A stretch of DNA of 64,000 bases from contig NC_092522.1 of the NCBI RefSeq assembly GCF_037038585.1, forward strand, positions 52,887,661 to 52,951,660, read 5' to 3'. The DNA comes from Patagioenas fasciata (taxonomy: Eukaryota > Chordata > Aves > Columbiformes > Columbidae). Position numbers and translations under genes: made by a program. A model generated the notes under the pieces. The model was not told the DNA's origin and did no database searches. It saw only the letters and a list, made by a program, of their open reading frames with translations. This document shows, piece by piece, positions 12,701 through 23,704 of the stretch. Each line of letters opens with the position of its first letter. The stretch's first letter is position 1.

Positions 12701-15345
12701 TTTGTTATGGATGGGAAGTAGGTAAGATCTCCATTTTGTCCTTTGTATAAAGCCCGTCCTGCATAGCAGACAGGATTGAGTTATCCCAGTTCCATGGTAA
12801 GCCTTCCTCAGCCTCCTGCCTTTTCCTCTCTGTACCCTAGAGCCTTCAGCTCTGTCCTGGTCCATACAGAAAAAGCTGGAGCTGGATCCTGGCTGTGTTC
12901 ATGGAGGATTTTCACAGGAAGCTCCTGCTGACTCTTTTCATAAAGACCAGTCTTACATGGGGGGCTGCAACAGGTGTAAATGTCTAGATCATCATTAGTC
13001 CCTAAAGTGCAATGTCCATTTAGCCTCCGAAGGTAGCAGTCTAATCACTGATGGTTGGTGATGGACCCCAGAAGACATACTCTAATAATGAAAATGCTCT
13101 TTGCCCCCATTCTCCAGCTTTGGAGCTTGCCTTTGACACAGGGACCTGTCTGAGCCTGCCCAGGCCCACTACATGGCCCAGATTATACATCCGGCTCAAC
13201 ACAGCATCCACTGTGCTTCTGTGCCAGGGATAACTGAGGAAGAGTCTGTCCTCATCCTGCCTCTTCCATATGCTGCAGGGCTGTCTCTGTGGGGCTGAAT
13301 TCATTGTGCCTGCGCAGCCTCTGAACTGCCCCATGGATCTCAGCACAAAGTCACTCCAGCTGCAGCAGTCTGGTTGGGGCCCCTCACAGAGGCTTGCAGA
13401 ACTAGTACATCCCACCCTTCAAATGTCCCTCCTGCCCTGTGGTTGATTGCATCCTTTTACGTAATGACAATATGAAATTAAAGTAAAAGGAACTCATGAC
13501 TGTGACGAAATATGTAACAACCGTAAGATATTTGCATTTCAGGGCATTTGAGGGGAAAGATAATATCCATAAAACTTGTAGCAGTAGATCTGATTTCTTC
13601 TCAGCCTTTTCTGTTGTTCATTGCAAACAAAAGTCCCACTGTAGCATCAACAGTAATGGAAGGAATGCTGCTGCTTCTCTTCCCCTTACACAAACATATA
13701 GTTTGAGGAACAGGAGCAGTAGCTCAGAGGTAAGAGAGGCTCTGTAGCTTGGTGCCTACGTGTTTCACTAGTGACAAACCTAGATTGACTTAATTAGATT
13801 TGTGGTCACTGTATGTAGGAATGCTGGCTGGCGCAGATGTGGGGACTCATGTTTATTCTCAACTATAACTGGGTCCAACTACTTTGTGACTACTGAGCAT
13901 AAACCAAAGATCCTTCAGAAGGAGGGGCTCAGGCTGCTGTGTGCTGGTCTGCAGATGGGTGTCTATCATCCCAAGGGCAGCCTTTTGAGTCTGGCAGGTG
14001 TGATGATCAGTGCTGTGCTCGATGTTCACTAATGTGATTGTCTTCTAGTTTATTAGAAATTAGACATGCAGTGTAATATTACTCAGGCTTCAGGGGAAAT
14101 GGATTTCATTAGGTATGCTTGTAGGTTTAATGTGTAGACATTATAGACATCAGTATCATTGTTTTGTGGGTGTTGTTTGTTTTTTGTTTGGTTTTTTTTT
14201 TTTTTTTTTCTGTAGTAGTTCTTCCTTTCTACCTACATTGGGAACAAATTATGGGATTTTCAAGCTAGTGCATATGTGATGGGACAACTGTGCTAGGAAG
14301 ATGGGGTCTTGCTCATGGTCCTGAAGCCACTCAGATGTGTCTCGTGTCACCTTCAATCTTATTTCCCACATACTCTCACTCTGTCATCAGCTTGTCTATG
14401 GTTTTGATTCAACAACTTGACATTGGTTCAGCAGTCTGGTCTGACACTCACAGAGGCTTGGTTTGACTGTGGCTTTGCTAGATATTGTGCTCTTAAGACT
14501 TTCTATCACTTATTTTCTTTCACGTCTTCCATAGGCGATTTTACTGTATGGTGTTGCCCCCCCCGTTTGATTTAAGTGTACAGACTCATCTTTGAGTCTT
14601 ACTACAGATTTCCCTATAGGCTATTTCCCATATGACAGGTCCTTCTCACCCACATCAAATTCCTGGAGAGGTTCACGCTTTGACTTCATCCTGCTTCTTG
14701 GTCTTTCACTAGCTACTGATGTGATGGTGTGAGGAACTGGAGCTTCAGCTTTGCTGGATTAGGCCTGTTGCCAGTCCTTTGCACTGCAGCCACACGGCAC
14801 CTCAGCTCAGTTCAAGGCTAAAAATCTTTAGTCAGTGGCTGTTGTCACCAAAGCAAAGCAGGAAACCCTCTTTCATTAAAGGTTAAAATACTTTTCACAT
14901 ATAATGAAAAGTCTTAGCGCTCTGTCAAGGAGAGAAATCTCCTCATACAAGAGCACTACGTTTTTTTTGGAAGTTAGCTAATGTGGAGAGAAAAATCAAG
15001 CGTTACCAGAAGACTAGATGTAAAATCTTAGTCCTTCAGCTCCCTTGTGTTATTAATACCTCAGTAACACGATCTCTTTAGAAACAGATGAAGCCTCACT
15101 CTTCAAGGAGGTGGCCAAGGTTCTCTCTATGGCTACATTGACACAAAGGATAGTGCAAGGCTTGGAAGGGAAATTGTACCAGTGAAAAAGAAGCATCTGC
15201 AGGCATGTGCGTGAGTGAAAATAAAGCAGAGAAGTAGGAGCTAAGTAGTGGGAACAGGATCAATGTCATAGATCTGCAGGAAATATTCAAACCAACCATA
15301 TAGTCTGTGTAGCCATTTCTCCCAGATCTCTACAGCTAGCCTGGG
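9740..15345. other. No recognised gene; GC-richer patch near 12.6-13.4 kb
   Basis: No exon or full repeat is recognisable. An A-rich CAAAA-type stretch lies at 10956-11010 and a T18 run at 14192-14209. The segment 12590-13450 is GC-richer and open on both strands (for example 13041-13415 minus, 124 codons) but resembles no protein I know and lacks convincing splice sites. Confidence 0.45.
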
Positions 15346-15349
15346 ACTT

Positions 15350-15645
15350 CACAGTATCACAATATCACAGTATGTTTGGGATTGGAAGGGACCTCAAAAG
15401 ATCATCTAGTCCAATCCCCCTGCTGGAGCAGGAACGCCTAGGTGAGGTCGCACAGGAATGTGTCCAGGCGGGCTTTGAATGTCTCCAGGGAAGGAGACTC
15501 CACAACCTCCCTGGGTAGCCTGTTCCAGTGCTCTATTGCCCTCACTGAGAAGAAGTTCTTTCTCAAATTTAAGTGGAACCTCTTGTGTTCCAGCTTGATC
15601 CCATTGCCCCTTGTCCTATCATTGTTTGCCCACAGACTCTTTGAA
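15350..15645 (-). mobile_element. CR1 LINE 3' fragment with readable ORF2 C-terminus
   Basis: Read on the minus strand this is the 3' end of a chicken-repeat-1 LINE. The plus strand begins with a degenerate tail (CACAGTATCACAATATCACA) followed by GATTGGAAGGGACCTC and ATCATCTAGTCCAATCCCCC, the reverse complement of the usual CR1 3' end. Minus-strand 15438-15650 is open and carries the ORF2 C-terminal signature: NDRTRGNG, then [20 protein letters not shown] and [15 protein letters not shown]. It is 5'-truncated, as nearly all genomic CR1 copies are, so no reverse transcriptase or endonuclease domain remains. It is one of the least decayed CR1 copies here, and it is retrotransposon debris, not a host gene. 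Confidence 0.93.
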
Positions 15646-15649
15646 CACA

Positions 15650-16650
15650 AGAAGCAGGTGGATGTTCATGTGTCCCAGGAGCCAGGAATTTCTTCAGAAG
15701 TGGGTGCTGGTGCCTCGGATTTGCTACAAGCATGATCCTGAGTGGCCTGGAATTGCACCTTCTTTGCCACTGTTTTTTCTTTAAATGAGGTGGAAGGAGG
15801 CAAATGAAGGGTGAGTGGAGAAGAGATGCAGGCAGGAAAAGAAGGGGTAGAGACCAGGTTGAGAGGAAAGGAGTCAGCCTTGTCTGAACAGAAACCACAA
15901 CTGCTCAGCCATGCTCAGGTATCCTCTGGGGAGTCTGAATGGTCATGGCACATGGATGCAGAAAGGATTGGTACATGGTACTGGGAGCCTGAGAGCTTTT
16001 TTAAAAAGGGGTGTCACATAAAGGTTATTATTACTGAGCTAAAATGTGGTAGATGTGCCACCTATATTCAACGATAGTGAGAGAGAGGAAGAGGAAGTAA
16101 AGAAGTAACAGCTAGGCACTGTGTCCAGATCATTTGACCTTTACTCACATGAGGATCGTATAGATTCAGGACAAATTTTGAAAGTAAATCTAATTAAAGA
16201 CATGGAAGGAACAGGAAATGGTGCATGTGGGGGAGTTTACAAAAAACAGGACTTGCTAGAAGAAATGCTTTTTTATTTATTTTTTTTTCTCTCTATCTTT
16301 TTTCCTTTGATAGCAAATACTTTTAGACGAAGAATGCATAGTGCTGGTTGTCTGTGGGGGTTTGAAACAGTGTCAGTCAGGCCGTTCATAAGCAAAAACT
16401 GGAGAAAACAGTAATTAGTGCAAGAAGCAGTAATAATTAGAACAAGAAGTACCTGGGGAGCTGGAAGGGCTGTCTCAAAATCCTGTCTGGGGGCACTGAG
16501 CGTCCCAGCACCCCTCCTCCAGGACGATGCGATGGGTTGATGAGAGGGCTGGGAGTGCCACGTCAGGCTGACGGCAGGGTATAGAGGGGTTTGTTTGTAA
16601 CCAGAGGTTAAGGCTTGGGAAGAAGCAATGGGGTCCTATAGTAGATTTAG
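15650..16650. other. No recognised feature
   Basis: Several overlapping short frames on both strands, with no splice context and no repeat signature. A T-rich run lies near 16267-16310. Confidence 0.45.
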
Positions 16651-16654
16651 GCTG

Positions 16655-17080
16655 GGTTTGAAGGCTCTGTCTTAGCTTTGGTGGAGGGCAGCAGGGTAGC
16701 AGACAAGCACCTCAGAGCTGATCCCAAACCAAGCCCAGGTCAGGCTGAAATGCAGTGAGGGAAGGTGAGGCTCAGACTTGGGCGTTTGGGCAGGGTGGGA
16801 GCCTGGAGACAGTGGGGCCTCTGGCCAGTGTCTGTGGTGATGGATGGGGCCATGATGAGCATGGACCAAACCCTGCCAAGTGCTGGTGATGGTGGCAGGA
16901 TCAGACAAGGCACCTCAGGGCTGAGGTGCAGGTTCCTGTCAGCCAGCCATGGCTGAAGGCCAGGTGGGGCGTTTGGTGCATGCTGGTAAGCAGGATCAGT
17001 GTGGCACATGCTGAGGGGCTGCCCCAAGTCAGTGACCTTGACCAAATCCTCATGTGGGGCCCTTGCACATGCATGTGTTT
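16655..17080. repeat. Diverged ~205 bp tandem duplication, GC-rich
   Basis: Two imperfect units can be aligned by eye with an offset of about 205 bp. GCAGACAAGCACCTCAGAGC near 16695 pairs with CAGACAAGGCACCTCAGGGC near 16902. GGGCGTTTGGGCAGGGTGGG near 16780 pairs with GGGGCGTTTGGTGCATGCTGG near 16966. GACCAAACCCTGCC near 16863 pairs with GACCAAATCCTCATG near 17040. Divergence is large, so the duplication is old. The overlapping frames on both strands here are composition effects of the GC-rich repeat. It might be a remnant minisatellite or a low-copy local duplication. Confidence 0.5.
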
Positions 17081-17084
17081 TTAC

Positions 17085-17660
17085 AGTGTGCAGCCTAAGT
17101 TTTCCCAATTTCTGGGAAGCTGTACTCAGCTATACTGAGCTGCTTTGTCATGCTTCAAACCCCTCTTCCACCCACAGGTTCTTCAGGGAAAAGTATCCCG
17201 CCTCTCTCAGGAGGTATATCGAGAGGAAAGATGAAAATGTAGTTGCCATCCCTTCCACTCTGCAAGTGCCAGTTCTGTGAGGTGTTTTTTTCTCAGATGG
17301 TCTAGTTGATAAATATAGATAGCTAAATTCAGAGTAACTACTTTCAACCTGCATTTAGTGCCAAAGTGAACTGGTTCTATTTTCAGGCTGAAAAAGCATT
17401 TGTGTGCCTGAAATCCTGTCCAAGTTCTTCTAACTATATCAGTCAGTCTAATAAAAGACATTACCTCTTCCTACAGACCTTGCCTCGCTTCCATCCTTCA
17501 GGCACTGTGAATACAATAACCTGCATCTTCTTTCCTTTTGCTTCTCTGCCACCTACAGTGCACAGCTTGAATGCACAAGACAGAGGATGACAGGAAACGC
17601 ATCAGGGTATTTCTTAGCTTTACAGTGTTTTATTTGCAAACTTTAAGATGTTACTGTAAA
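17085..17660. other. No recognised feature
   Basis: A short gap between the tandem duplication and an old CR1. Only small overlapping frames are present. Confidence 0.45.
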
Positions 17661-17664
17661 CAAA

Positions 17665-18432
17665 GAGAAACTTAAGTCAGAAGGGACCTCTGAAGGTCAC
17701 TCAGTCTAGCTGTCCTCTATGCTGGGCTAAGAAATTGTGATCAGACACTGAGGATCTTATCCAGTGAAGTTGAAGACACTTCAGCGGACAGAGATTTCAC
17801 AACCTCTCTGGACAAATGCTGCAGTGCTGCATCATTCTGACTGTGAAGATTTTTTTCCTTATATCCAACCAATTTTTCCCTCATTGCAATACATGGCTGT
17901 GGCCACTTGCCGTTTTGCTGTGCACCTCTGAGAGGAGGCTCTTTCTTCTTTACCACTCACTGCAGTTTCTTTCCTACCCCTCCCTAGTGGTCTCATCTCT
18001 GGGCTACAGAAAAAAGTTTCTCCTCAGGTGGCCCATGCTCCAGCCTCAGTGATCTAAGTGTTCCTCTGTTGGACTCTCTACAGTTTGTCAATGTCTTGTT
18101 TGCTGGCCACCATGTTCCAGGTGTGACCCTGCCAGTACGGACTAGCAGGGAATAAGCACTTTCCTTTGTCTGCTGGCTATGCACTTGTTGGTGTAGCCTT
18201 GTATGTGGTTAGCTGCCTTCATCGCAAGGCACACTACTGTCTCTTGTGCAACTTACCAAAAAGCACTCCTCAAGTACTCTTCTGCAAAGTTGCTAGCTAT
18301 CCAGTTCATCCCTAGTAAGTACAGCTATGTGGGGGTTAAGCCATCCCAGTTGTAGACTTTGCACTTTACCTTTTTGACCTCCATGAAGTTTCTGCTGGCC
18401 TATTCCTCCAGCCTGTCAAAGTCTCTCCAGTG
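17665..18432 (-). mobile_element. Old CR1 LINE fragment, 3' end and ORF2 tail
   Basis: Minus-strand CR1, heavily decayed but collinear with the antisense CR1 consensus over about 770 bp. In order it shows: CAGAAGGGACCTCTGAAGGT (3' end); TTTCACAACCTCTCTGGACA; CTTATATCCAACCAATTTTT; CATGTTCCAGGTGTGACCCT; a TGTGGTTAGCTGCCTTC block followed by CAAGGCACACTACTG; and finally TTGCACTTTACCTTTTTGAC and CCTGTCAAAGTCTCTCCAG. The ORF2 frame is broken throughout. The match stops sharply after 18432, at the level of the ORF2 'LERW' region, so the copy is truncated or interrupted there. Confidence 0.85.
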
Positions 18433-19960
18433 TTTTTTCTATCCACTATTCCCTTCTGCTTGTGCTTGTGTTTATTCTATACAGACAAGTTCAAAGACCT
18501 TGTTCCTCTTCAGAGCAGTGTTTTCTTTGATTATAGCCTATAGAGGCATGGTGGGATGAGTTTTCAGAAGCAGACTCTTACTTGCAGTGGAGGTTATAGT
18601 CTTGGAAGGGGAAGTGCCTGTGCTACCCAGCAAGTTGCCCAATGCCTTTGGAAATTTTCTTTTTCTTATCAGCCTCCCACTTACCACCAAAAATGATAGT
18701 GATATGATGCACACCTGTCCCCCAGCAGGAAACACAGGCCCTGAGGTGTTCACCTTTGTTATCTGCTCATTGATGGAGTCACTAAGGAGACAAATTAGTG
18801 AATTTCTGCTCTGAACTGCTTAGGAAAATTGTTTTAAAACAGACAATTTGCTTTATTTTGCTTTGTACCTTACCTTGTACTTTGCATCATCTCCTATCCA
18901 CTTAGACCTAAAAGCTTCAGCTTAGATGAGGACTGAACTCAAGACTGCTTTTGTGTGGAGGTTTTCAGATAACCATGATCTGCCCAGAGAGGAAATGAAA
19001 GGACAGCGTCTGAGTATGAACTTATCACAGCCCAGCTCCAGACTTCCCTTCAGGGCAATCACAGGCTATATTCTGAATGAGAAAACATGATTAGTTTCCT
19101 TTTCTGCCCTATACCTGGCCAGCCTACTGTAACATTTCCAGAATAAATGAAGGTAATCTTCACAAGAAGGTTTTGTGTCTGTTTAAAGACAGAAAAGAGA
19201 AACAAATATAATCGGCTACTACTCCTCCTCTGTTCAACATGCTGCAATATGTTCTTTATCTTGCATGTTTCTGTAAAAAACATCCCTCCTGCATAAGTCA
19301 ATCATGGGTACAGTTAAAGAGTTCTGGAATTAGAAGTGACAATTAAAAGAGAAAGATAAGATCGGAGTGGTAGGAAGGGAAAATTAAATGGTTTATTTCC
19401 ACTCTCCTTCCCCCTTGCTCCCCGTATCATATTTTTGTTGAAGGAGTAGTATAGTTCTGCCTTGTTAGATACCACTTTATAGCATTTACCCTGTGCTACC
19501 TAAAATCTACCCATATCTGCACACTTTCTGCTACGGCTCCCTAGTGGTCCTTCTTCCAGTGAGTCAATCCCACTTAAATTTATTACTCCTTGATATGTAA
19601 ATCAAGGCTCCAACTGTATCACATTTAAATATGCGCTTCAAATACCATTTAAGAGTGCGTGGATTCTGTGGGTTATCATGTTGTCTAGGCTGATGGGTCA
19701 AAATTTGACTTTCTGGTTGTTTCTAGCAGTCCCCAATATATTTTTCTGGGTAGCAAGAGCAGTTAGGGTCTGCTTTTGGCCACCCCAGGCTGCTCATTTG
19801 GAAACTGGGAATAGCAAGGCATACTCTGTAACAGTGGAGGTGTTTTTTTGTACTTGAATTCTTAAAATCTGTGCAGTCATGCTACAAGCGTGTTTTCTGC
19901 TACGTCTCCCTTATTTGGTCTCCTGGTTAAATGTAATTATTCCACCTACATACATATTAT
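18433..19960. other. No recognised feature
   Basis: No gene. A minus-strand GTGGTAAGTG donor-like site at about 18678-18686 has no matching acceptor that I trust. The string TTTCTGCTACG followed by CTCCCT occurs near 19527 and again, slightly altered, near 19896. Confidence 0.4.
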
Positions 19961-19964
19961 TCTT

Positions 19965-20725
19965 ATTTATGGTTTCAGCTCACTCTCTTGTGGAATCCTC
20001 CAGTTGTCCTCAATCTTTCCTGAAAAGCAGTGCCTGAAAATGGGCATAACATTTGGCTGAAGCCTCTTCTGTGCTGTGCACATTGACAGGAGTATTCCCA
20101 CTTGGTATGGGTTGAACACTAGCCTGTATTTGCCAGAATGGCATTTTTCTTGCTCACCATACTGACATTGTTGGTTTGTGCTGACCATGTCATTCAGCAT
20201 ATTACCCAGATATTTTCTAAATAATTTTCTACTGATCCAGCTGTTGCTGGCCGCTGAGCAGCTGTCTGTTTCTGCACATATTGAAGTTCATCCAGCTGTT
20301 CTCAGAATTTTATAATTTATCAAGAGCATTTTCAGTTCCAAACCTGTCTTTAAGAATATCTGCATACCCTCTCCATTTCATGTCATCCTCAAATTTAACA
20401 AGCATACAGTGTATTTTATCACCCATAACTAAACAATAATTCTGGAAAAATTAGATACAGATTCAGGATAAATCTCCATATAGTACTGCTTGTCCTTCCA
20501 TTTGCACAGGGAACCTTTATGATTACTTTTTGAATATAGTTTTACAGAGGTTTGTTTTGTTTTGCACCCATGCTAGCTTATCTCCAGCTAGATTATTTTC
20601 TTTTTTTTATTTGTTTTGCTTTCTAATAAAAATGCCACTCAAGACAAGGCCAAAAGCCTAAGCCAAAATACACAACAGCTACTTCTCCCCTGCACTAACA
20701 CTCTTAAACTGTCAAACTGGTTATT
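19965..20725 (-). mobile_element. Ancient CR1/L3-like LINE fragment (ORF2 part)
   Basis: The order of motifs follows the antisense ORF2 of reptile-type CR1: CCAGAATGGCATTTTTCTTG (20132); ATTACCCAGATATTTTCT; then TATTGAAGTTCATCCAGCTG, AATTTATCAAGAGCATTTTC and TGTCATCCTCAAATTTAACA with AGCATACAGTG (20278-20412); and weakly AAGGCCAAAAGCC near 20648 and TGCACTAACACTC near 20692. Divergence is high and the 3' end of the element is not present. It is a separate copy from the CR1 at 17665-18432, because both contain the same part of ORF2. Part of it (20242-20434) is the source, or sister copy, of an insertion at 22733. Confidence 0.65.
20242..20434 (+). repeat. Donor or sister copy of a 193 bp local duplication
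   Basis: This 193 bp segment, lying wholly inside the ancient CR1-like fragment, recurs at 22733-22925 in the same orientation with four mismatches visible by eye (about 98% identity) and no gap. The similarity starts at TGTTGCTGG and ends at CATAACTAAAC in both copies. Confidence 0.95.
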
Positions 20726-20729
20726 ATTC

Positions 20730-22436
20730 AGCTCCTTGTTTTTCACTGCTGTGGTTAGAACAAGTTTACTTTTTTCCAGGATGTTTATTCTCTTTGGAAG
20801 TTGAAGGTAAAGTTGCTGTGCTTTTACTCATCTGCTTTCTCCCTTCTGCACTTCTCTTAAACACAGCCCCTGTGCTTAAGCTATTCCCATTGTTGGTGGC
20901 TGACCAGACTGCAGCTGTGCTTCTTGAAAGTAACTGCTAATGTGTCTGAGACTGTTTCAAGTAGTTTTTCACACATGCTAGACAGATGTTCGTCAGGTTC
21001 AGCCAAATTAGCAGTATATTAAGTGCTGTCTAGCCTGGTTGAGCAGCAGGATTTTTAGCATTTATTTATCCTTCTCTTGCTGATGTTACCAGTACAAGCT
21101 ACCTGCTCACCTTTTCAGCGATGACTGAAGGAAAAAGCTCACTTTGGCATTTTTGACCTTCTCTTCCCTCTTCCCTCCTGTTAAGCAGGATAGCCACATT
21201 GCTTTGCTTTTGCTATTAATGTTAATGCATTCAGCTCATAGTGGCTTGTATTGCTTGAAACTAAGAGACAGTACTTCTATGTGTTTCTGTGGAGGGACTG
21301 TATCCCATCACAAAGAAACATCTTCTCCCATTTCAGAGCTGCTGGACACAGGTTGTCACTGTATTAGCACTGCTGTCTCGCTGAGTCAAAGTCCCCCCTT
21401 GCTACACGCCCTCCATGTTCACCACCGGGCAGGGCCAGCTTGCCAGGAGGAGCGCTGGTGTGCTGTTCCTACAGCAGACATGCAAACTGGTTTTGCTGGA
21501 GAGGAAGGAGGGTCTAAGAAGAACCTGTTTTAGCCGCATTAGGTTGTCACCGTCTTGAGGAGGTGAAGCCAACTGTGCTAAGGAGACAAAAGCGAGAGCC
21601 ACTTGGAATTATTAGCTCCTTGAAGCTGGCCTTGCCTGTTACTGGCATTGAGAGCAAATGCCACTTAGGCGTTCTGGCATATGCTGAAAATGTAAATGTA
21701 TTCCTACCTTTCTCATTAGTTTTCTCATGGGCTGCCGTTGGGTTTGGAGTGTGGGATGCTGAGATCAGGCTGTGCCCTTGCCTTCTGGCATGGCCTCTGG
21801 TAGACTTGAGTGTCTTTCATATGTTGCGTGGTTGTCTGTTAGGGTGTACAGCAGTTTTAAGGTCTTCTCCTGCTCCCTGAGATACAGAGAGCTGGCCTGA
21901 GTAGCAACCTGCGCCTTGGTTGCTGCCTGGTCCTTTGCTTCAGTGCAACATCGAAAAGAGTCACATTGTTTTCCTCCAAATTGCTGTCCATTTGGAGACA
22001 ACTTACCAGCCTCTTCTCCCCCTAATTATGCATCTGTGTGCTTCACTGCCTTGTTGCCCAGGGAAACAAGGTCCTGCGGGACCACAGTATCTGTTTGCAC
22101 AAGCCTAAATACTTTTGAATACACCGGAGTGCAACATTGACTCATTTATTAGGTCACTCTGAGCCAGAGTATAATAATAACATAAGTTACGAAAAAGTCC
22201 CTCCCCCGCAGCAAAACAAAACAAAACAAAGCCAACAATGGTTCACTTTCCAGGAAAAGTTAGGAAAAGCAGACTACCGTTTTTCTCAAGGGTTAAGATC
22301 ATGCTGGTAACATCCTGTTGTTACCTTAGTTTATTGCATTATGTAATGCTGTGTGTAAGTGGATGATGAAATCATTATCGCCACAAATGTCAGCTAGTTA
22401 TCTGCTGCAATGTTTGTGGGCCTTCTGAGTTATGAG
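20730..22436. other. No recognised feature
   Basis: No exon is supported. The plus-strand frames 21144-21533 (129 codons) and 21563-21880 (105 codons) overlap antisense frames and show no splice sites or familiar motif. A CAAAA repeat occurs near 22212-22230. Confidence 0.4.
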
Positions 22437-22735
22437 GGTGACCCAACCTCTTCTCAGTGGTGCCCAGTGACAGGACAGGGGGCAATAAACACAAGTGAAA
22501 ACACAGAAAATTCAATTTAAACACAAGAAACAACTTTTTTATATGGTGATGGTGGTCAAATGTCAGAATAGGTTGCCCACAGAGGTTATGGAGACTTCAT
22601 CCTTGCAGATAATCAAAACCCAACTAGATATGACCCCGAGCAACCTGGTGTAGCTGACCCTGCTCTGAGAAGGGGAATTGCACTAGATGATCTCCTGAGG
22701 TGCCTTTTGATGTCAACCGTTTTGTACCTCAGTGT
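22437..22735 (+). mobile_element. CR1 LINE 3' fragment
   Basis: Sense-strand CR1 3' end. It reads in order CCCAGTGACAGGACAGGGGG, CACAGAAAATTCAATTTAAA, CAGAATAGGTTGCCCACAGA, GCAACCTGGTGTAGCTGACC, TGCACTAGATGATCTCCTGA and GGTGCCTTTTGATGTCAACC. The ORF2 frame is broken. The usual short terminal repeat of CR1 is not clear; the element ends at 22735 in CTCAGTGT, where the 193 bp insertion begins. Confidence 0.9.
22665..22735 (+). repeat. 71 bp CR1 terminal direct repeat, copy 1
   Basis: CTGAGAAGGGGAATTGCACT through CTCAGTGT. The second copy is at 22925-22995, exactly 260 bp downstream, with two mismatches (CCGTT/CCATT and GTACC/GTATC). Confidence 0.95.
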
Positions 22736-22925
22736 TGCTGGCTGCTGAGCAGCTGTCTGTTACTGCACATATTGAAGTTCATCCAGCTGTTCTCAGAATT
22801 TTATAATTTATCAAGAGCATTTTCAGTTCCAAACCTGTCTTTAAGAATATCTGCATGCCCTCTCCATTTCATGTCATCCTCAAATTTAACAAGCATACAG
22901 TGTATTTTATCATCCATAACTAAAC
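22733..22925 (+). repeat. 193 bp templated insertion inside or at the end of CR1
   Basis: Near-identical copy of 20242-20434 in the same orientation. On its left is the CR1 3' end; on its right the last 71 bp of that CR1 (22665-22735) are repeated at 22925-22995. The shared word TGTT at the left junction and a single C at the right are the only overlaps. The copied segment contains no LINE 3' end, so ordinary retrotransposition does not explain it. Template switching or a similar repair event fits better. Confidence 0.93.
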
Positions 22926-22995
22926 TGAGAAGGGGAATTGCACTAGATGATCTCCTGAGGTGCCTTTTGATGTCAACCATTTTGTATCTCAGTGT
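22925..22995 (+). repeat. 71 bp CR1 terminal direct repeat, copy 2
   Basis: Second copy of the terminal 71 bp of the CR1 at 22437-22735. Its divergence from copy 1 (2 of 71) is like that between the two 193 bp copies (4 of 193), consistent with one event creating both. Confidence 0.95.
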
Positions 22996-23143
22996 AACCG
23001 TAAGAGGAGAAAAGCATTGTTATTAAGATGACTGGAAGAATGGTGAGCCTACCTTACAAAAATATGTTTATCTATAAACAACGTACACTGAGCTTGGGTG
23101 AAAGCCTGAGAGGAGCCATGATTTCTTCCTATAAATGACATAA

Positions 23144-23425
23144 AGAGTAGAAGACAAGGGAAGCACTATTTCAAGTAAAGAACTGGCACAAGATTTACAG
23201 GTAAGAAAGTATTATCTAACAATGAACAAAGTTAGACTTAACATTAAGAAGTCTAAATTTCTAAAACAACACACCAATAAGAACATTGAGAGTTTCCAAA
23301 AGGGATTATTTTACACACCACAGAAAGTGACCAGCCTTAGACCTAGTGTTGATGAATGGGCAGAAGAAGCTGCTCTCTCAAGCAGCAGAGATCATGGAGA
23401 ATCCTTGGGGAAAAAAAGTCTGTAG
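23144..23425 (+). pseudogene. Possible upstream coding remnant in the same frame as the 23.7 kb exon
   Basis: The frame is open from just after the TAA at 23141 to a TAG at 23423, in the same numerical frame as the strong ORF at 23705-24376. Words such as STISSKELAQDLQ and SLRPSVDEWAEEAALSSSRD look protein-like. After the TAG the frame continues as YQEMQVDAELG and AQEFPSLAGYL before more stops. A good donor, TTACAG|GTAAGAAAG, lies inside it at 23200/23201 in phase 0, so a real exon might end there. It could be a decayed exon, an exon with an internal donor, or chance (94 codons is not rare in this composition). Confidence 0.25.
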
Positions 23426-23704
23426 TACCAAGAAATGCAGGTGGATGCTGAGCTTGGCAGGAATGCACAAGAGTTTCCAAGTCTGGCTGGATATTTGTAA
23501 AAAAGCTGTGGATAACAAGGAAGGTACCTTATTTGTATAGGCTAAGTCTATGTAAAATGCGCTGTTATAGAAGTGGAAGAGTTTTGTTCTGTGTTGAAAG
23601 ATTTTGTCTTCTAAAGTTTTTCCTTTTTTAAAGTGTATTTTGTCTTTCCTCTTTCTTTTGGTTGTGTGCTATGGCAATCCATTTCATCATGAAGAGAAAC
23701 TTGA

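Noticed and set aside
13041..13415. 124-codon minus-strand ORF in a GC-richer patch
   Set aside because: The opposite strand is open as well, which points to low stop-codon density from composition and not to selection.
21144..21533. 129-codon plus-strand ORF
   Set aside because: Overlapped by an antisense frame; no splice support or family resemblance.
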